A stretch of 64,000 nucleotides of DNA from Eubacterium callanderi (GCF_900142645.1 NZ_FRBP01000004.1:280590-344589); one strand, 5' to 3'. Numbered from the stretch's first letter, positions 54,438 to 63,521 are shown. Translations and numbers: made by a program. The notes: generated by a model from the letters alone, not told the origin.

Positions 54438-55118
54438 ATGAAAAAGACACAGGTATCTGCCCAAAATGGTTCGGAAGGCCGCTCTTTTGCGGCGGGGCTG
54501 AATTTTTATAAGCTCTTCTGGATTTTTATGATCGGCTGCTTTTTAGGGACGATTCTTGAAATGATTTTTTGTTTTGTAACCCAGCACGGCCTTATCGAAA
54601 GCCGATCAGGTTTGATTTACGGCCCCTTTAACCCAGTCTACGGCTTTGGAGCTGTGGTTCTGACCATTGTTTTAAGGCCTCTTGCCCATAAAAGAGACCT
54701 GATCATCTTTCTTTTCAGTATGGTCATTGGCTCAGGCTTTGAGTATCTCTGTTCAGCCTTCCAACAGTATTTTATGGGGACAGTATCCTGGGATTACAGC
54801 AACCTGCCCCTCAACATCGGCGGGCGTACCTGCCTGCTGTACGGTCTGTTCTGGGGGCTTCTGGGGCTTTTGTGGGTAAAGGACATTTATCCGTATTTCT
54901 CCAAATGGATCGAAAAAATCCCCAACAAGGTGGGGATTGTGCTGACCTGGGTGTTGGTGGTGTTTATGATTTTTAACATGGCCATTTCGGCCCTGGCTGT
55001 CCAGCGCTGGGATCAGCGTGACCATGGTGTCAAGGCGGACAATTCGTTTGAAGAATTCCTGGATAAGACCTATCCCGATGATTTTATGCGCAAGATCTAT
55101 CCGAACATGATCCTTTAG
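54438..55118 (+). CDS. CmpB-type (ABC transporter type IV) membrane protein
   Basis: A 226-residue membrane protein with about five membrane segments and the family features FLGTILEMIFCF, SGLIYGPFNPVYGFG, FEYLCSAFQQYFMGTVSWDYS and GRTCLLYGLFWG. It is annotated in databases as a putative ABC transporter permease (CmpB-like), but no ATPase partner is nearby and function is unknown. ATG 54438 has GGAGG five bases upstream; ATG 54426 itself overlaps that site. Confidence 0.85.
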   Translation: MKKTQVSAQNGSEGRSFAAGLNFYKLFWIFMIGCFLGTILEMIFCFVTQHGLIESRSGLIYGPFNPVYGFGAVVLTIVLRPLAHKRDLIIFLFSMVIGSGFEYLCSAFQQYFMGTVSWDYSNLPLNIGGRTCLLYGLFWGLLGLLWVKDIYPYFSKWIEKIPNKVGIVLTWVLVVFMIFNMAISALAVQRWDQRDHGVKADNSFEEFLDKTYPDDFMRKIYPNMIL

Positions 55119-55123
55119 GAAAC

Positions 55124-55337
55124 TGAAGATTGAAAATGGAAAATTCAGGTACAAAAAGCCTCTGGCTTTTTGATTGAGACACGGCTTGCGCCGCAATTTA
55201 ATCAAATTGCCAGAGGCTTTTTTTCGATAATTTGCCAACTCACTTATGCAAATTTATTTGTCTGCGGCCGCAGGCCGCTGCTTAAATCGCTTTTGTCAAC
55301 GGCAAAAGGGTTCTGGAATTTTCAATTTTCCATTTCC
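55124..55337. repeat. Repeat-rich intergenic block with long hairpin
   Basis: An imperfect outer inverted repeat (TGAAAATGGAAAATTC near 55131 against GAATTTTCAATTTTCCA near 55316) flanks about 170 bp. Inside is a hairpin with 14-bp arms (55153-55166 and 55209-55222, core GCCTCTGGC) and an inner TTTGATT/AATCAAA stem. A second, compact hairpin GCGGCC-GCA-GGCCGC lies at 55264-55278. The long hairpin carries A-runs and T-runs on both sides, so it can terminate in both directions. The right arm overlaps the end of the EamA gene. Confidence 0.55.
55153..55224. terminator. Long bidirectional terminator hairpin
   Basis: AAAAAGCCTCTGGC (55153-55166) pairs with GCCAGAGGC plus Ts (55209-55224), with inner stems TTTGATT/AATCAAA and CGGC/GCCG. 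It lies between convergent genes. Confidence 0.8.
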
Positions 55338-56248
55338 TCACTGGCAGCAAGCTCTAAATTTAAATCAGGCGTCTCAGCTGGTTCCTTCCCTTTAAACACG
55401 GTGAGGATCGTGACGCCGGTCAGGATCAGCGCGCAGCCCAAAACACTCTTGACGGTGATGGGCTCGCCCAGAAAGGCGATGCCGCAGACCACGCTGGTGA
55501 TGGGTTCAAACATGCTGAGAATGGCGGCTGTGGTACCCCCAGACAGCTTGACGCCAACCTGGAACAGGGTGATGCCCAGAAAGCCACAGAGCATGGCCAC
55601 CAGAAAGGAGAGCAGCCACCCCATGGGGGTGATGTCAAGGGTCAGCGTTCCTGTGAACAGTCCGTAGATAAAAACAAAGCCGGCCACAAACAGGTTGATG
55701 TAAAAAGACAGCTTGAGTGGGTGCAGCGCAAGGAGGCTGCTTTTATCCAGATACAGGATGTAGAAAGCGTAGGTCAGGCCGGAAACCAGCGCTAAGAGGA
55801 TGCCAAGCAGTCCACCCTCAATTTTACCGCCCATAAAAAAGCTGATACCGGCTGTGGCGATGACCAGGGCCAGGATCTTGGGCTTGGTGAGATGTTCCTT
55901 AAAGATCAGAATGGCACCCAGAGCCACGAATACCGGATAGACAAAGTGCAGGGTGGTGGCAGTGCCCACGGGAATATAATTGTAGGACTGGTACAGCATC
56001 AGTGTGGTGACAGCAGAGCCGATAAAACTGATGATCAAAAGCTGCTTAAGCTGCGTTTTTGAAAGCTTAAAGGACACCTTCTGCTGTTTTAAAATAATCC
56101 ATAGGACCGGTACACAGAAAAAGGTCCTCAGAAAGGTCAGCATAATGGAATTGCTGCCGTTAAGATAGGTAATTTTTCCCATGATCGGTGTAAAACCAAA
56201 GATACAGGCCGAGAGTATGATAAACAAATTTCCTTTTAAGCTTTTCAT
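55322..56248 (-). CDS. EamA/DMT-family permease
   Basis: A 308-residue membrane protein with ten predicted segments in two EamA repeats (about 5-140 and 150-290). It includes FGFTPIMGKITYLNGSNS at the N-terminus and EPITSVVCGIAFLGEPITV in the second repeat. DMT permeases export amino acids or related metabolites. It lies downstream of an ornithine-racemase-like gene on the same strand, so an amino-acid-linked role is plausible. ATG 56248 has GGAGG upstream. Confidence 0.9.
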   Translation of the reverse strand: MKSLKGNLFIILSACIFGFTPIMGKITYLNGSNSIMLTFLRTFFCVPVLWIILKQQKVSFKLSKTQLKQLLIISFIGSAVTTLMLYQSYNYIPVGTATTLHFVYPVFVALGAILIFKEHLTKPKILALVIATAGISFFMGGKIEGGLLGILLALVSGLTYAFYILYLDKSSLLALHPLKLSFYINLFVAGFVFIYGLFTGTLTLDITPMGWLLSFLVAMLCGFLGITLFQVGVKLSGGTTAAILSMFEPITSVVCGIAFLGEPITVKSVLGCALILTGVTILTVFKGKEPAETPDLNLELAASEEMEN

Positions 56249-56373
56249 TTTTCCTCCAACAATATAAATGCTTCCCAACAGCACAAGCATACACCATAAT
56301 CAAAGGAAAAACAAGGGGTCAAAAAAGTAAAAACGGCCTGCGTGCCGGGCAGACCATTTTCAAATGAATCTTT

Positions 56374-57435
56374 TTAAAAAGCAGATTTGTAGATGTATTC
56401 CGAGGTCGAGGCGTGAAGGGCGCTGACGTAGTTACAGCGGAAGGACACAATATCCCCGATCTGGTAATCACGGCTGCATTCCGTAATATCCACAATCAGG
56501 TGGTCTGAGCTGGACGCGATGATTTCAAGGTTGGCATCCAGAGGCGTCAGATCCTCCATGGTGGTATCCTGCTTGCCCAGAGCGCAGATGGCCCGCTTGC
56601 GGATGCCCCGGTCTTCAAAGACCGGGGTGCAGCCATAGGCGTCACAGCCGATTTTGCCGATGGGCATGGAGGGCTTATCCTTGATCTCGATAATCTCCAC
56701 ATCCAGGATAAAATTGTCATCATGGAGATTTTCATAGCGCATGTTGTTGGAGGTATCGTTTCCGATAAGGATCAGCTCGCCAATGCGCAGGTTATTGATA
56801 CAGGAAGGAATAGTGCCATCCTCCACCATAAAATAGGTGCTGGAGGCGCCGCCGGAGGTGATAGCGCAGTCCAGGCCAAAGCGTTTTTTAAGAAGAGTCT
56901 GGAAATCGTCGAAGCGCTCGTAGGTTTCCACAGTGGGGACGATGGCGCCGGTACAGGACAGGTTTGCGCCGATGCCCCGGATATCAATGTTTTTAAGCTT
57001 CAGCATCTCTGCCATATCCGCGCAGAATGATTCCTCTGAGAAATAGCCCTCGCGCAGATCGCCCAGATCCACCATGACCAGCACCTCATGCTTCCTGTGA
57101 TGCCTGGCCGCCGCGGTATCCAGCGCCTGGACGGTTTTTAGCTCAGAGTTCAGGGAAAGGGTGGCGTACAGAACGGTTTCTTCAACCTCGGAGAGCATGG
57201 GCATTCGGATCAGCCATTTTGGACAGTCGAGGTCCGCAAGGGTGACGAGATTTTGGACACGGGAATCGCCAAGGGCAGTAACGCCGCCCGCCAGCAGGGT
57301 CTCGGCAATCTCATAATTGCCCCCGGTGCACTTGGTAATGCCAGTAACGCCGATGTTTTTTTCGGCAGCGGCCCTTACAACGGTCTGTGTATTTTCAAGA
57401 ATTTGCTGTTTGTTAAATCGCAATAATGGATACAT
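56374..57435 (-). CDS. orr: Alanine/ornithine-racemase-family PLP enzyme
   Basis: A 353-residue fold-type III PLP enzyme closest in style to clostridial ornithine racemase. The probable PLP lysine lies in GITKCTGGN near residue 34. VMVDLGDLREGYF, GIGANLSCTGA, ITSGGASSTYF and LRIGELILIGND are further family segments. It lacks the C-terminal beta domain of classical alanine racemase. Ornithine racemase feeds D-ornithine into clostridial ornithine fermentation; no other genes of that route are nearby, so the substrate remains uncertain. Confidence 0.8.
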   Translation of the reverse strand: MYPLLRFNKQQILENTQTVVRAAAEKNIGVTGITKCTGGNYEIAETLLAGGVTALGDSRVQNLVTLADLDCPKWLIRMPMLSEVEETVLYATLSLNSELKTVQALDTAAARHHRKHEVLVMVDLGDLREGYFSEESFCADMAEMLKLKNIDIRGIGANLSCTGAIVPTVETYERFDDFQTLLKKRFGLDCAITSGGASSTYFMVEDGTIPSCINNLRIGELILIGNDTSNNMRYENLHDDNFILDVEIIEIKDKPSMPIGKIGCDAYGCTPVFEDRGIRKRAICALGKQDTTMEDLTPLDANLEIIASSSDHLIVDITECSRDYQIGDIVSFRCNYVSALHASTSEYIYKSAF

Positions 57436-57534
57436 GGTTCACCTCAAAAATTTTATACGTCTTAGTATACCATGTTTTTATAAAGAGTGTATGAAGATTT
57501 TTAAAATAATTACACCCTTTCCGGCGGCTTTAGG

Positions 57535-57563
57535 TTGACAGTATTTTCTGCCTTGTTTATAAT
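57535..57563 (+). promoter_or_regulatory. leuS promoter
   Basis: TTGACA (57535-57540), 17 bp, TATAAT (57558-57563): a perfect consensus. Only about 40 bases separate the start site from the ATG, so there is no room for a T-box leader. Confidence 0.85.
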
Positions 57564-57611
57564 TAAGGGTGCACTTATAAACGTATTTTGATTATTAATT
57601 TGGAGGAACCC

Positions 57612-60023
57612 ATGAAGATATACGACCATCATAAAATTGAGAAAAAATGGCAGAAGTACTGGGAAGACCACGATACCTTTAAAATCGAGCAGAACTCGGA
57701 CAAAGAAAAGTTCTATGGTCTGGTAGAATTCCCGTATCCCTCAGGAGCCGGACTGCACGTTGGCCACGTCAGAGCCTACACATCCCTTGAAATCATTTCA
57801 AGAAAACGCCGGATGGAAGGCTTTAACGTCTTATTCCCCATTGGCTGGGACGCCTTTGGCCTGCCAACCGAGAACTACGCCATCAAGACGGGCCGCCATC
57901 CGAGAGAAGTCACCGATGAAAACATCAAGGTATTTACCCAGCAGCTGAAATCCATTGGGTACTCCTTTGACTGGGACTGCGAGATTGACACCACCGATCC
58001 AAACTATTTTAAGTGGACCCAGTGGATATTCTTACAGCTTTTTAAACACGGTCTGGTTTACAGAGACCGCACCTATGTCAATTTCTGCAGCGGCTGCAAG
58101 GTTGTTCTGGCCAACGAAGACTTCCGCGAGGGCAAATGCTCCATCTGCGGCAGCGAGGTCGTGCAGCTTGAAAAGGACGTTTGGTTCCTGAAAATCCGTG
58201 AGTATGCCGAAAAGCTTCTGGCAGGCCTGGACGATGTGGATTATCTGCCGCGTATCCGCCTGGAACAGGAAAACTGGATCGGTAAATCCATCGGTGCCGA
58301 GGTCGATTTTGACATCGCGGGCGCAGACCAGAAGCTCCGCGTTTTTACCACCCGCCCCGACACCCTTTTCGGCGTGACCTTTATGGTCATCGCGCCCGAA
58401 CACCCGCTGATCGAGGAAATGAAAGACCGTATCACCAACATGGATGCCATTGTGGATTATCAGGAAGCCGCCAAGCGCAAGACAGAATTTGAGCGTGTCC
58501 AGCTGGCCAAGGAAAAGACCGGCGTCATGATCGAGGGCATCCGCGGCATCAACCCGTTAAGCGGGGAAGAAGTCCCCATTTTTATCGCGGACTATGTTAT
58601 GATGGGCTACGGCACCGGCGCCATTATGGCGGTTCCGGGACATGATACCCGTGACTGGGAATTCGCGAAGAAATTTGATCTGCCCATCATTGAAGTCATC
58701 AAGGGCGGCGATGTGAGTGTAGAGGCCTATACCGATACAGCCAGCGGCGAGATGGTGAACTCCGGCTTCTTAAACGGAATGGAAGTCAAGGAAGCCATCG
58801 CCAAAACCATCGAATATCTGGAAGAAAAAGGTCTTGGCAAAAAGACCATCAACTATAAAATGAAGGATTGGGCCTTCAACCGCCAGCGCTACTGGGGTGA
58901 GCCGATTCCGATCGTTCACTGCCCGAAATGCGGCATGGTGCCTGTACCGGAAGACCAGCTGCCATTAGAGCTGCCAAAGGTCAAGAGCTACGAACCGACC
59001 GACACCGGCGAGTCTCCGCTGGCCGGCATCCCTGAATGGGTCAATACCACCTGTCCGCACTGCGGCGGCCCAGCCAAGCGCGAAACAGACACCATGCCGC
59101 AGTGGGCGGGCTCCAGCTGGTACTTCCTGCGCTATTTTGACAACAAAAATGACCAGGCACTGGCCGACTATGACAAAATGAAATACTGGATGCCTGTCGA
59201 CTGGTATAACGGCGGTATGGAACACGTCACACGACATCTGCTCTACTCCCGCTTCTGGCATAAATTCCTGTATGACATCGGCGTGGTGCCCACCGCAGAG
59301 CCTTATAAAAAACGGACCATGCAGGGCCTGATTCTTGGCTCAGACGGCGAAAAAATGTCCAAGTCCAAGGGCAACGTGGTCAATCCTAACGATATCATTG
59401 ATGAGTACGGCGCAGATACCCTGAGAACCTATGTCATGTTCATCGGCGACTATGAAAAACCCGCGCCGTGGTCCGAAAATGGCACCAAGGGCGCCAAGCG
59501 TTACCTGGACCGTGTCTGGAAGCTTCAGGAAATTGTGACAGACGAAACAGGCTACAGCCAGGAGCTGGAAAGCATGATGCATAAAACCATCAAAAAAGTC
59601 AACAGCGATTATGAAGAAATGAAATTCAACACCGCCATCGCTGCCCTGATGACCCTGCTCAATGAGTTTAACAGCGTGGGCAAGGTGACAAAGGATGAAT
59701 TTAAAACCTATCTGCAGCTGCTGTACCCGGTAGCGCCGCATATCACCGAAGAGCTCTGGGAAATCGCCGGACTGGAAGGCTGCCTGCACGATAGCCCATG
59801 GCCTGTTTATGACGAAGCCAAAACCGTGGACGATGTCATCGAAATGGCTGTCCAGATCAACGGTAAGGTGCGCGGTAAGATCAGCCTGCCCGCCGACGCG
59901 GATAAGGAAGCCGCCAAGGCCATCGCTCTCGAGCATGAAAATATCCGCAGCTATGTGGAAGGCAAAAATATCGTGAAGGAAATCTTTGTGCCAGGTAAAA
60001 TCTTTAACCTGGTTGTGAAATAA
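57612..60023 (+). CDS. leuS: Leucyl-tRNA synthetase
   Basis: Charges tRNA-Leu. The 803-residue class I enzyme has the HIGH motif as GLHVGHVRAYTS, the zinc-type cysteines CSGCKVVLANED...CSICGSE, the CP1 editing domain with TTRPDTLFGVTF, and the KMSKS loop EKMSKSKGNVVNP near residue 580. The C-terminus ends in the usual small domain (FVPGKIFNLVV). GGAGGAACCC lies right before ATG 57612. Confidence 0.98.
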   Translation: MKIYDHHKIEKKWQKYWEDHDTFKIEQNSDKEKFYGLVEFPYPSGAGLHVGHVRAYTSLEIISRKRRMEGFNVLFPIGWDAFGLPTENYAIKTGRHPREVTDENIKVFTQQLKSIGYSFDWDCEIDTTDPNYFKWTQWIFLQLFKHGLVYRDRTYVNFCSGCKVVLANEDFREGKCSICGSEVVQLEKDVWFLKIREYAEKLLAGLDDVDYLPRIRLEQENWIGKSIGAEVDFDIAGADQKLRVFTTRPDTLFGVTFMVIAPEHPLIEEMKDRITNMDAIVDYQEAAKRKTEFERVQLAKEKTGVMIEGIRGINPLSGEEVPIFIADYVMMGYGTGAIMAVPGHDTRDWEFAKKFDLPIIEVIKGGDVSVEAYTDTASGEMVNSGFLNGMEVKEAIAKTIEYLEEKGLGKKTINYKMKDWAFNRQRYWGEPIPIVHCPKCGMVPVPEDQLPLELPKVKSYEPTDTGESPLAGIPEWVNTTCPHCGGPAKRETDTMPQWAGSSWYFLRYFDNKNDQALADYDKMKYWMPVDWYNGGMEHVTRHLLYSRFWHKFLYDIGVVPTAEPYKKRTMQGLILGSDGEKMSKSKGNVVNPNDIIDEYGADTLRTYVMFIGDYEKPAPWSENGTKGAKRYLDRVWKLQEIVTDETGYSQELESMMHKTIKKVNSDYEEMKFNTAIAALMTLLNEFNSVGKVTKDEFKTYLQLLYPVAPHITEELWEIAGLEGCLHDSPWPVYDEAKTVDDVIEMAVQINGKVRGKISLPADADKEAAKAIALEHENIRSYVEGKNIVKEIFVPGKIFNLVVK

Positions 60024-60025
60024 AC

Positions 60026-60484
60026 ATGAAGTATGTCGAGCTGTATACAGATGGCGGATGCCGCGGCAATGGCCAGGCCGGTGACAACATCGGCGCCATT
60101 GGCGGTATCCTCATCTATCCGGAAAAAAATATCCGCAAGGAATACAAGAAAGCCTATCCCAATACCACCAACAACCAGATGGAGCTGCTGGCAGTCATCA
60201 CAGGCCTCAAGATGCTCAAAGAGCCCTGCGAGGTCGTGATCCACAGCGATTCCGCCTATGTGGTCAATGCCTACAACCAGAACTGGGTGACCGGCTGGAA
60301 GGCCAAAAACTGGAGCCGCGGCAAGGCCAGCCCCTTGAAAAACAAGGAGCTCTGGATGGAGCTGGACGAGCTGGTCAACTACCACGACGCCCGCTTCGCC
60401 AAGGTCAAGGGCCACGCCGATAACGAACTCAATAACCGTGCCGACGCGCTGGTGAATGAGGCGATGGATGCGTATGGGAAATGA
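60026..60484 (+). CDS. rnhA: Ribonuclease HI
   Basis: Cleaves the RNA strand of RNA-DNA hybrids. The 152-residue protein has the four catalytic acidic residues in YTDGGCRGNGQ, NNQMELLAV, IHSDSAYVVNAY and GHADNELNNRADALV. It lies two bases after the leuS stop, so it is translated from the same mRNA. Confidence 0.96.
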   Translation: MKYVELYTDGGCRGNGQAGDNIGAIGGILIYPEKNIRKEYKKAYPNTTNNQMELLAVITGLKMLKEPCEVVIHSDSAYVVNAYNQNWVTGWKAKNWSRGKASPLKNKELWMELDELVNYHDARFAKVKGHADNELNNRADALVNEAMDAYGK

Positions 60485-60546
60485 GAAGAGATTAAAAATA
60501 AATATTCAGGGAGAGCTTATAAGCTGCTATCCCTAGCCCCAAAGAG

Positions 60547-60588
60547 AACCGATATGCCGCCAAATTAACTCCCGGCATATCGGTTTTT
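60547..60588 (+). terminator. Terminator after rnhA
   Basis: AACCGATATGCCG (60547-60559) and CGGCATATCGGTT (60573-60585), a perfect 13-bp stem, then Ts. It marks the end of core genes before the accessory block. Confidence 0.9.
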
Positions 60589-60615
60589 AAATCCCTATAC
60601 CACCTGCTTAAAATA

Positions 60616-60672
60616 TGGGATCACTCATCCCATCATTTTAAAATAAATGTAAAACGATTACGGAGGTAATCG
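60616..60672 (+). repeat. Two small hairpins before the ComK-like gene
   Basis: TGGGAT-CACTC-ATCCCA (60616-60632) and CGATTAC-GGAG-GTAATCG (60655-60672). The second holds GGAGG in its loop and could mask or mimic a ribosome site about 15 bases before the gene start. Confidence 0.4.
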
Positions 60673-60688
60673 CAGAAAGGAAATGCAA

Positions 60689-61339
60689 ATGGAAGCAAAC
60701 ACGCAGTACCATTTCATCAACTACGATGACGCTGTCAAGGCCTATGAGGGAGAATATCCGCGGCTGACGCGGGACAAGGTGGCGGAGCTTTTTTCGGATT
60801 TGAAGCGCGGGGCGCCGGTGGCGTTTATCAACCGGGGAACGCCGGCCCAGCCCATGACAGCCATTGTATTCGCGGATGAGACAGTGCTTTTGTGGCCGCG
60901 GTCACCGCATTTTGTGGTGGACGCTATCGGACGGTATTTTGACAAGGACATGAAGCAGTGTCGAAGAAACAATCGAAAACGATTTGGTTACAGGCGGCAC
61001 TTTCCCATCATTTTGGGTGAGGAGCTTCAGCTTTTACCAGTTGTGACAAAACTTCCTGATGGCGGCAGAGGAATCAGTTTTCTCTGCCGTCATTTTTTTA
61101 TCCATTTGAGCGAGGAAAAAATGCTGGTATCATTAAGTGGATTGGCTGTTGCTTACTGCTGCTCGTCAACTCTGATCAAGGATAAAATTCTGGAGCTGAC
61201 ACGGCTTTGCCGGGCATTATTTATAAAAGAGCTGCTTAAAAACGGGCACAGCTTTAGCCTGGCGAATAACCCTGCCTGCCGCAGCTGTGCTTTGCTTGGG
61301 GTGTGCCATGACCTGTTTTATGCAGCCTATGGTTTTTAA
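60689..61339 (+). CDS. Hypothetical protein, possibly ComK-like
   Basis: A 216-residue soluble protein. The middle and C-terminal parts (about 95-190, with FPIILGEELQLLPV, WP-type aromatic residues earlier, and a long helix near LIKDKILELTRLCRAL) loosely recall the ComK competence-factor fold. The match is by eye and weak. It ends in a cysteine-rich tail (NPACRSCALLGVCHD) that could bind metal. ATG 60689 has AAAGGA seven bases upstream. First gene of the accessory block. Confidence 0.5.
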   Translation: MEANTQYHFINYDDAVKAYEGEYPRLTRDKVAELFSDLKRGAPVAFINRGTPAQPMTAIVFADETVLLWPRSPHFVVDAIGRYFDKDMKQCRRNNRKRFGYRRHFPIILGEELQLLPVVTKLPDGGRGISFLCRHFFIHLSEEKMLVSLSGLAVAYCCSSTLIKDKILELTRLCRALFIKELLKNGHSFSLANNPACRSCALLGVCHDLFYAAYGF

Positions 61340-61424
61340 GGTTTCAAAAATAAAAAAGAAACCCTTCAGATCAAACTTTTGGGCTGAATCGGAGAAAAAC
61401 AACCGTTTTATATCATTTTGAAGC

Positions 61425-61462
61425 AAAAAAGTCTCAATTTATGGGGCTTTTTTGTTTTTTTT
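61425..61462 (+). terminator. Terminator after the ComK-like gene
   Basis: AAAAAAGTCTC (61425-61435) pairs with GGGGCTTTTTT (61443-61453) with two G-T pairs, followed by a long T-tract. Confidence 0.8.
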
Positions 61463-61568
61463 GAGGGGATTTTCGCGCTGAAGGAACTTTGATTTGTGCG
61501 GTTCTAATGCTTTAGAATGGCATTAACACCCGGTAAACGGCGGTGAATTGCAAATCAGGAGGACTGAA

Positions 61569-62144
61569 ATGAATCAGACCAAAAATCTTAAGAAGCCTGC
61601 GGACATGAATGGAATGGAGCGCGTAAAAGCGCGGAAGGATTTACGCCATTACCCGGTGCCGGATTATTTAAAGGATCTGGGCGTCTCGAGCATGGCGGAT
61701 TTAACCGAGGAGATACCCCTGGTTTACCACTGTGACAATCCATTTTTCCAAGAGAACAAAGGTTATCCGATCCGCGAAACACCCGAGGAATTATGTAGAG
61801 AGACCTTGGCCGGAAGCCTTGGGCAGATTTGCAGGGTAAAGCTGGGCAACAGCGCACATCCGCTGCATATTTTTGAAGCGATGTGTGACGGCAGACCGCT
61901 GAAAGAATGCATCTTTCCGGATGGCAGCACCCATCTGTGCGCCCAGGGTGAGATTGAATCTGAAGGGGAGACGCCGCTTTCGGATAAGGATATCGAAGCC
62001 TTTCAAAGCCCACTGCTGAGGGCAGCCACAGATCAGGCCTTCCTCAGTGATTCCATCGACATGAAGCGCTGGGTGTACCGCCTGCGCGGCCCATGGTCGG
62101 ACACATATTTTGTATTGATTGAAAAAGGAGAAGCCCATGAATAA
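61569..62144 (+). CDS. Hypothetical protein of the accessory block
   Basis: A 191-residue soluble protein of no family I recognise. It has charged N-terminal residues, several cysteines and histidines (VYHCDNPFF, EAMCDGRPLKECIF, GSTHLCAQGE) and no membrane segment. AGGAGG lies six bases before ATG 61569. Its 3' end overlaps the next gene by eight bases. Gene density and overlaps are those of a phage-like early region. Confidence 0.7.
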   Translation: MNQTKNLKKPADMNGMERVKARKDLRHYPVPDYLKDLGVSSMADLTEEIPLVYHCDNPFFQENKGYPIRETPEELCRETLAGSLGQICRVKLGNSAHPLHIFEAMCDGRPLKECIFPDGSTHLCAQGEIESEGETPLSDKDIEAFQSPLLRAATDQAFLSDSIDMKRWVYRLRGPWSDTYFVLIEKGEAHE

Positions 62145-62709
62145 GCATATAACCTTAAAGATAAACTGTTTTGAAAGCCTCTTGTTTGGGAGTATCCGCA
62201 TCCTGGTGGAAACAGTGGATGTGCGGGCTCACAACAAAGCCATCGAGAGGGAGATCCGTGAGATTCAGAAACGCATCATGTATGATATGGACTGCGAACT
62301 TGTCAGCAAAGCCATGGACCGGCTCATCGCACTCAAAAAGCAGATGCTGAGGACCGGGGACGGGCGGAAAGAGTGGTTTGTGGTAAAGGATGTCTGCAGG
62401 GCCCTGGGGTATAAGAGCCACTGCGGGGCGCTGCGCACCCATGTGCGCAGTGAGGATGTGACAAAGCGGGAAATCCGCGACGCCAATAATCACCGCCAGA
62501 AAATGCTGGTCGTCAATGAAAGGGGACTGGACGCGCTGATCCTCGGCGGCCGGCTGCACGCTGCGCCATTTTTCAAGGGGTATATCACTGGGGTGATACT
62601 GCCCTCGATCCGGGGAGTAAAACCGTGGTTCCCCTGGCCCTGTGTGGAAACGGTGTGCGCTGGATGTGTCCCCGGCCCCTTTGGAGTGAATCATGAATTA
62701 CCTGACTGA
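62137..62709 (+). CDS. Bro-N-domain protein, phage antirepressor-like
   Basis: A 190-residue protein. Residues about 70-155 resemble the Bro-N domain of phage and viral antirepressors: VVKDVCRALGYKSHCGALRTHV, then MLVVNERGLDALILGGRL. Such domains bind DNA or regulate lysogeny. The N-terminal 70 residues form a basic, probably helical extension (NKAIEREIREIQKRIMYD). ATG 62137 has AAGGAG six bases upstream. It overlaps the next gene by 17 bases. Confidence 0.75.
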   Translation: MNKHITLKINCFESLLFGSIRILVETVDVRAHNKAIEREIREIQKRIMYDMDCELVSKAMDRLIALKKQMLRTGDGRKEWFVVKDVCRALGYKSHCGALRTHVRSEDVTKREIRDANNHRQKMLVVNERGLDALILGGRLHAAPFFKGYITGVILPSIRGVKPWFPWPCVETVCAGCVPGPFGVNHELPD

Positions 62710-63316
62710 GCTTCTGGCCTTTTACAGATGGCTGGAGACCACGCTCATCAGCCCGATCCAGCAGGCTTACTGGCATCTGCTCATGTGCGCCAACAACAGG
62801 GCCGCTGTCCGGGATGAGCTTGGGGACTGGTACTGGCCTGTGGACTTTAATCTTCCCAACACGGTGGTCATGCGGTTTCTGGGCCTCAAAAAGCACTATC
62901 AGGTCGTGCACCTCAGAGACCAGCTGATCCGCACCGGGCGGGTGCAGTATGAAAAGCACCCTGCCCAGCGGGCAGGCACCTATCGCCTGCATCCTTTTAA
63001 CCAGGGACTTGAGGCGATCTGGATTACTGCGGAGAGGGGGTGCGTGCGCACACAGGTCTGGAACGTCGCGGGCAGCCCGTCCGCACCTGGGCTGGAAACG
63101 TACATAAATCCTTTAAACAATAAAAAAGCTTTTCTATCAGGTAGTATTCCTGAGGACACGCTGTCCCCCAACGGCTTTAATCTGCTTCCTGAGATCTCTG
63201 AGGAGGAAAAGGCAGTGATCCGGGCAAGGTTTCCGGATAACGATGTGGCCGCCTTTTACGCGATTTGGGAGGCACGCGAGAAAAAACAGATGGAGACTAA
63301 AAACCTATGGAGGTGA
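62693..63316 (+). CDS. Hypothetical protein of the accessory block, phage-replication-like
   Basis: A 207-residue protein. The N-terminal 100 residues (FYRWLETTLISPIQQAYWHL, FLGLKKHYQVVHLRDQLI, GRVQYEKHPA, GTYRLHPF) look like a winged-helix domain of the kind seen in phage replication-initiation proteins; the remainder is a linker with an acidic helix near the C-terminus (EEEKAVIRARFPDND). GGAGTG precedes the ATG. Function unproven. Confidence 0.65.
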   Translation: MNYLTELLAFYRWLETTLISPIQQAYWHLLMCANNRAAVRDELGDWYWPVDFNLPNTVVMRFLGLKKHYQVVHLRDQLIRTGRVQYEKHPAQRAGTYRLHPFNQGLEAIWITAERGCVRTQVWNVAGSPSAPGLETYINPLNNKKAFLSGSIPEDTLSPNGFNLLPEISEEEKAVIRARFPDNDVAAFYAIWEAREKKQMETKNLWR

Positions 63317-63320
63317 CGAG

Positions 63321-63521
63321 ATGAATCGATATGGCACAGGTCCCGGCATCCTGCACAAGCGCCGGCCCTACCTGGTGGAAGCGGAATGCAGGGTGCAGGT
63401 GGGCTTTTATGCCCGGACTGTGGAAGAAGCGGAAGATTTATTCGGCGAGTACTGCCAGGCTGTGGAGGACAGGCACCCGGAGATTGTATTGAGTATAACG
63501 GATCTTTATGAGGATGAATAG
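63321..63521 (+). CDS. Small hypothetical protein
   Basis: A 66-residue protein with a basic N-terminus and acidic C-terminus (SITDLYEDE). GGAGGTGACGAG lies directly before ATG 63321, which is why I prefer it to earlier in-frame codons. Beta-strand-like segments VEAECRVQVGFYA and an acidic helix EEAEDLFGEYCQAVED suggest a compact fold. Unknown role; it is encoded ten bases before the sigma factor. Confidence 0.65.
   Translation: MNRYGTGPGILHKRRPYLVEAECRVQVGFYARTVEEAEDLFGEYCQAVEDRHPEIVLSITDLYEDE

Noticed and set aside
57435..57611. T-box leader before leuS
   Set aside because: The consensus promoter leaves only about 40 transcribed bases, and no AGGGTGG core is present.
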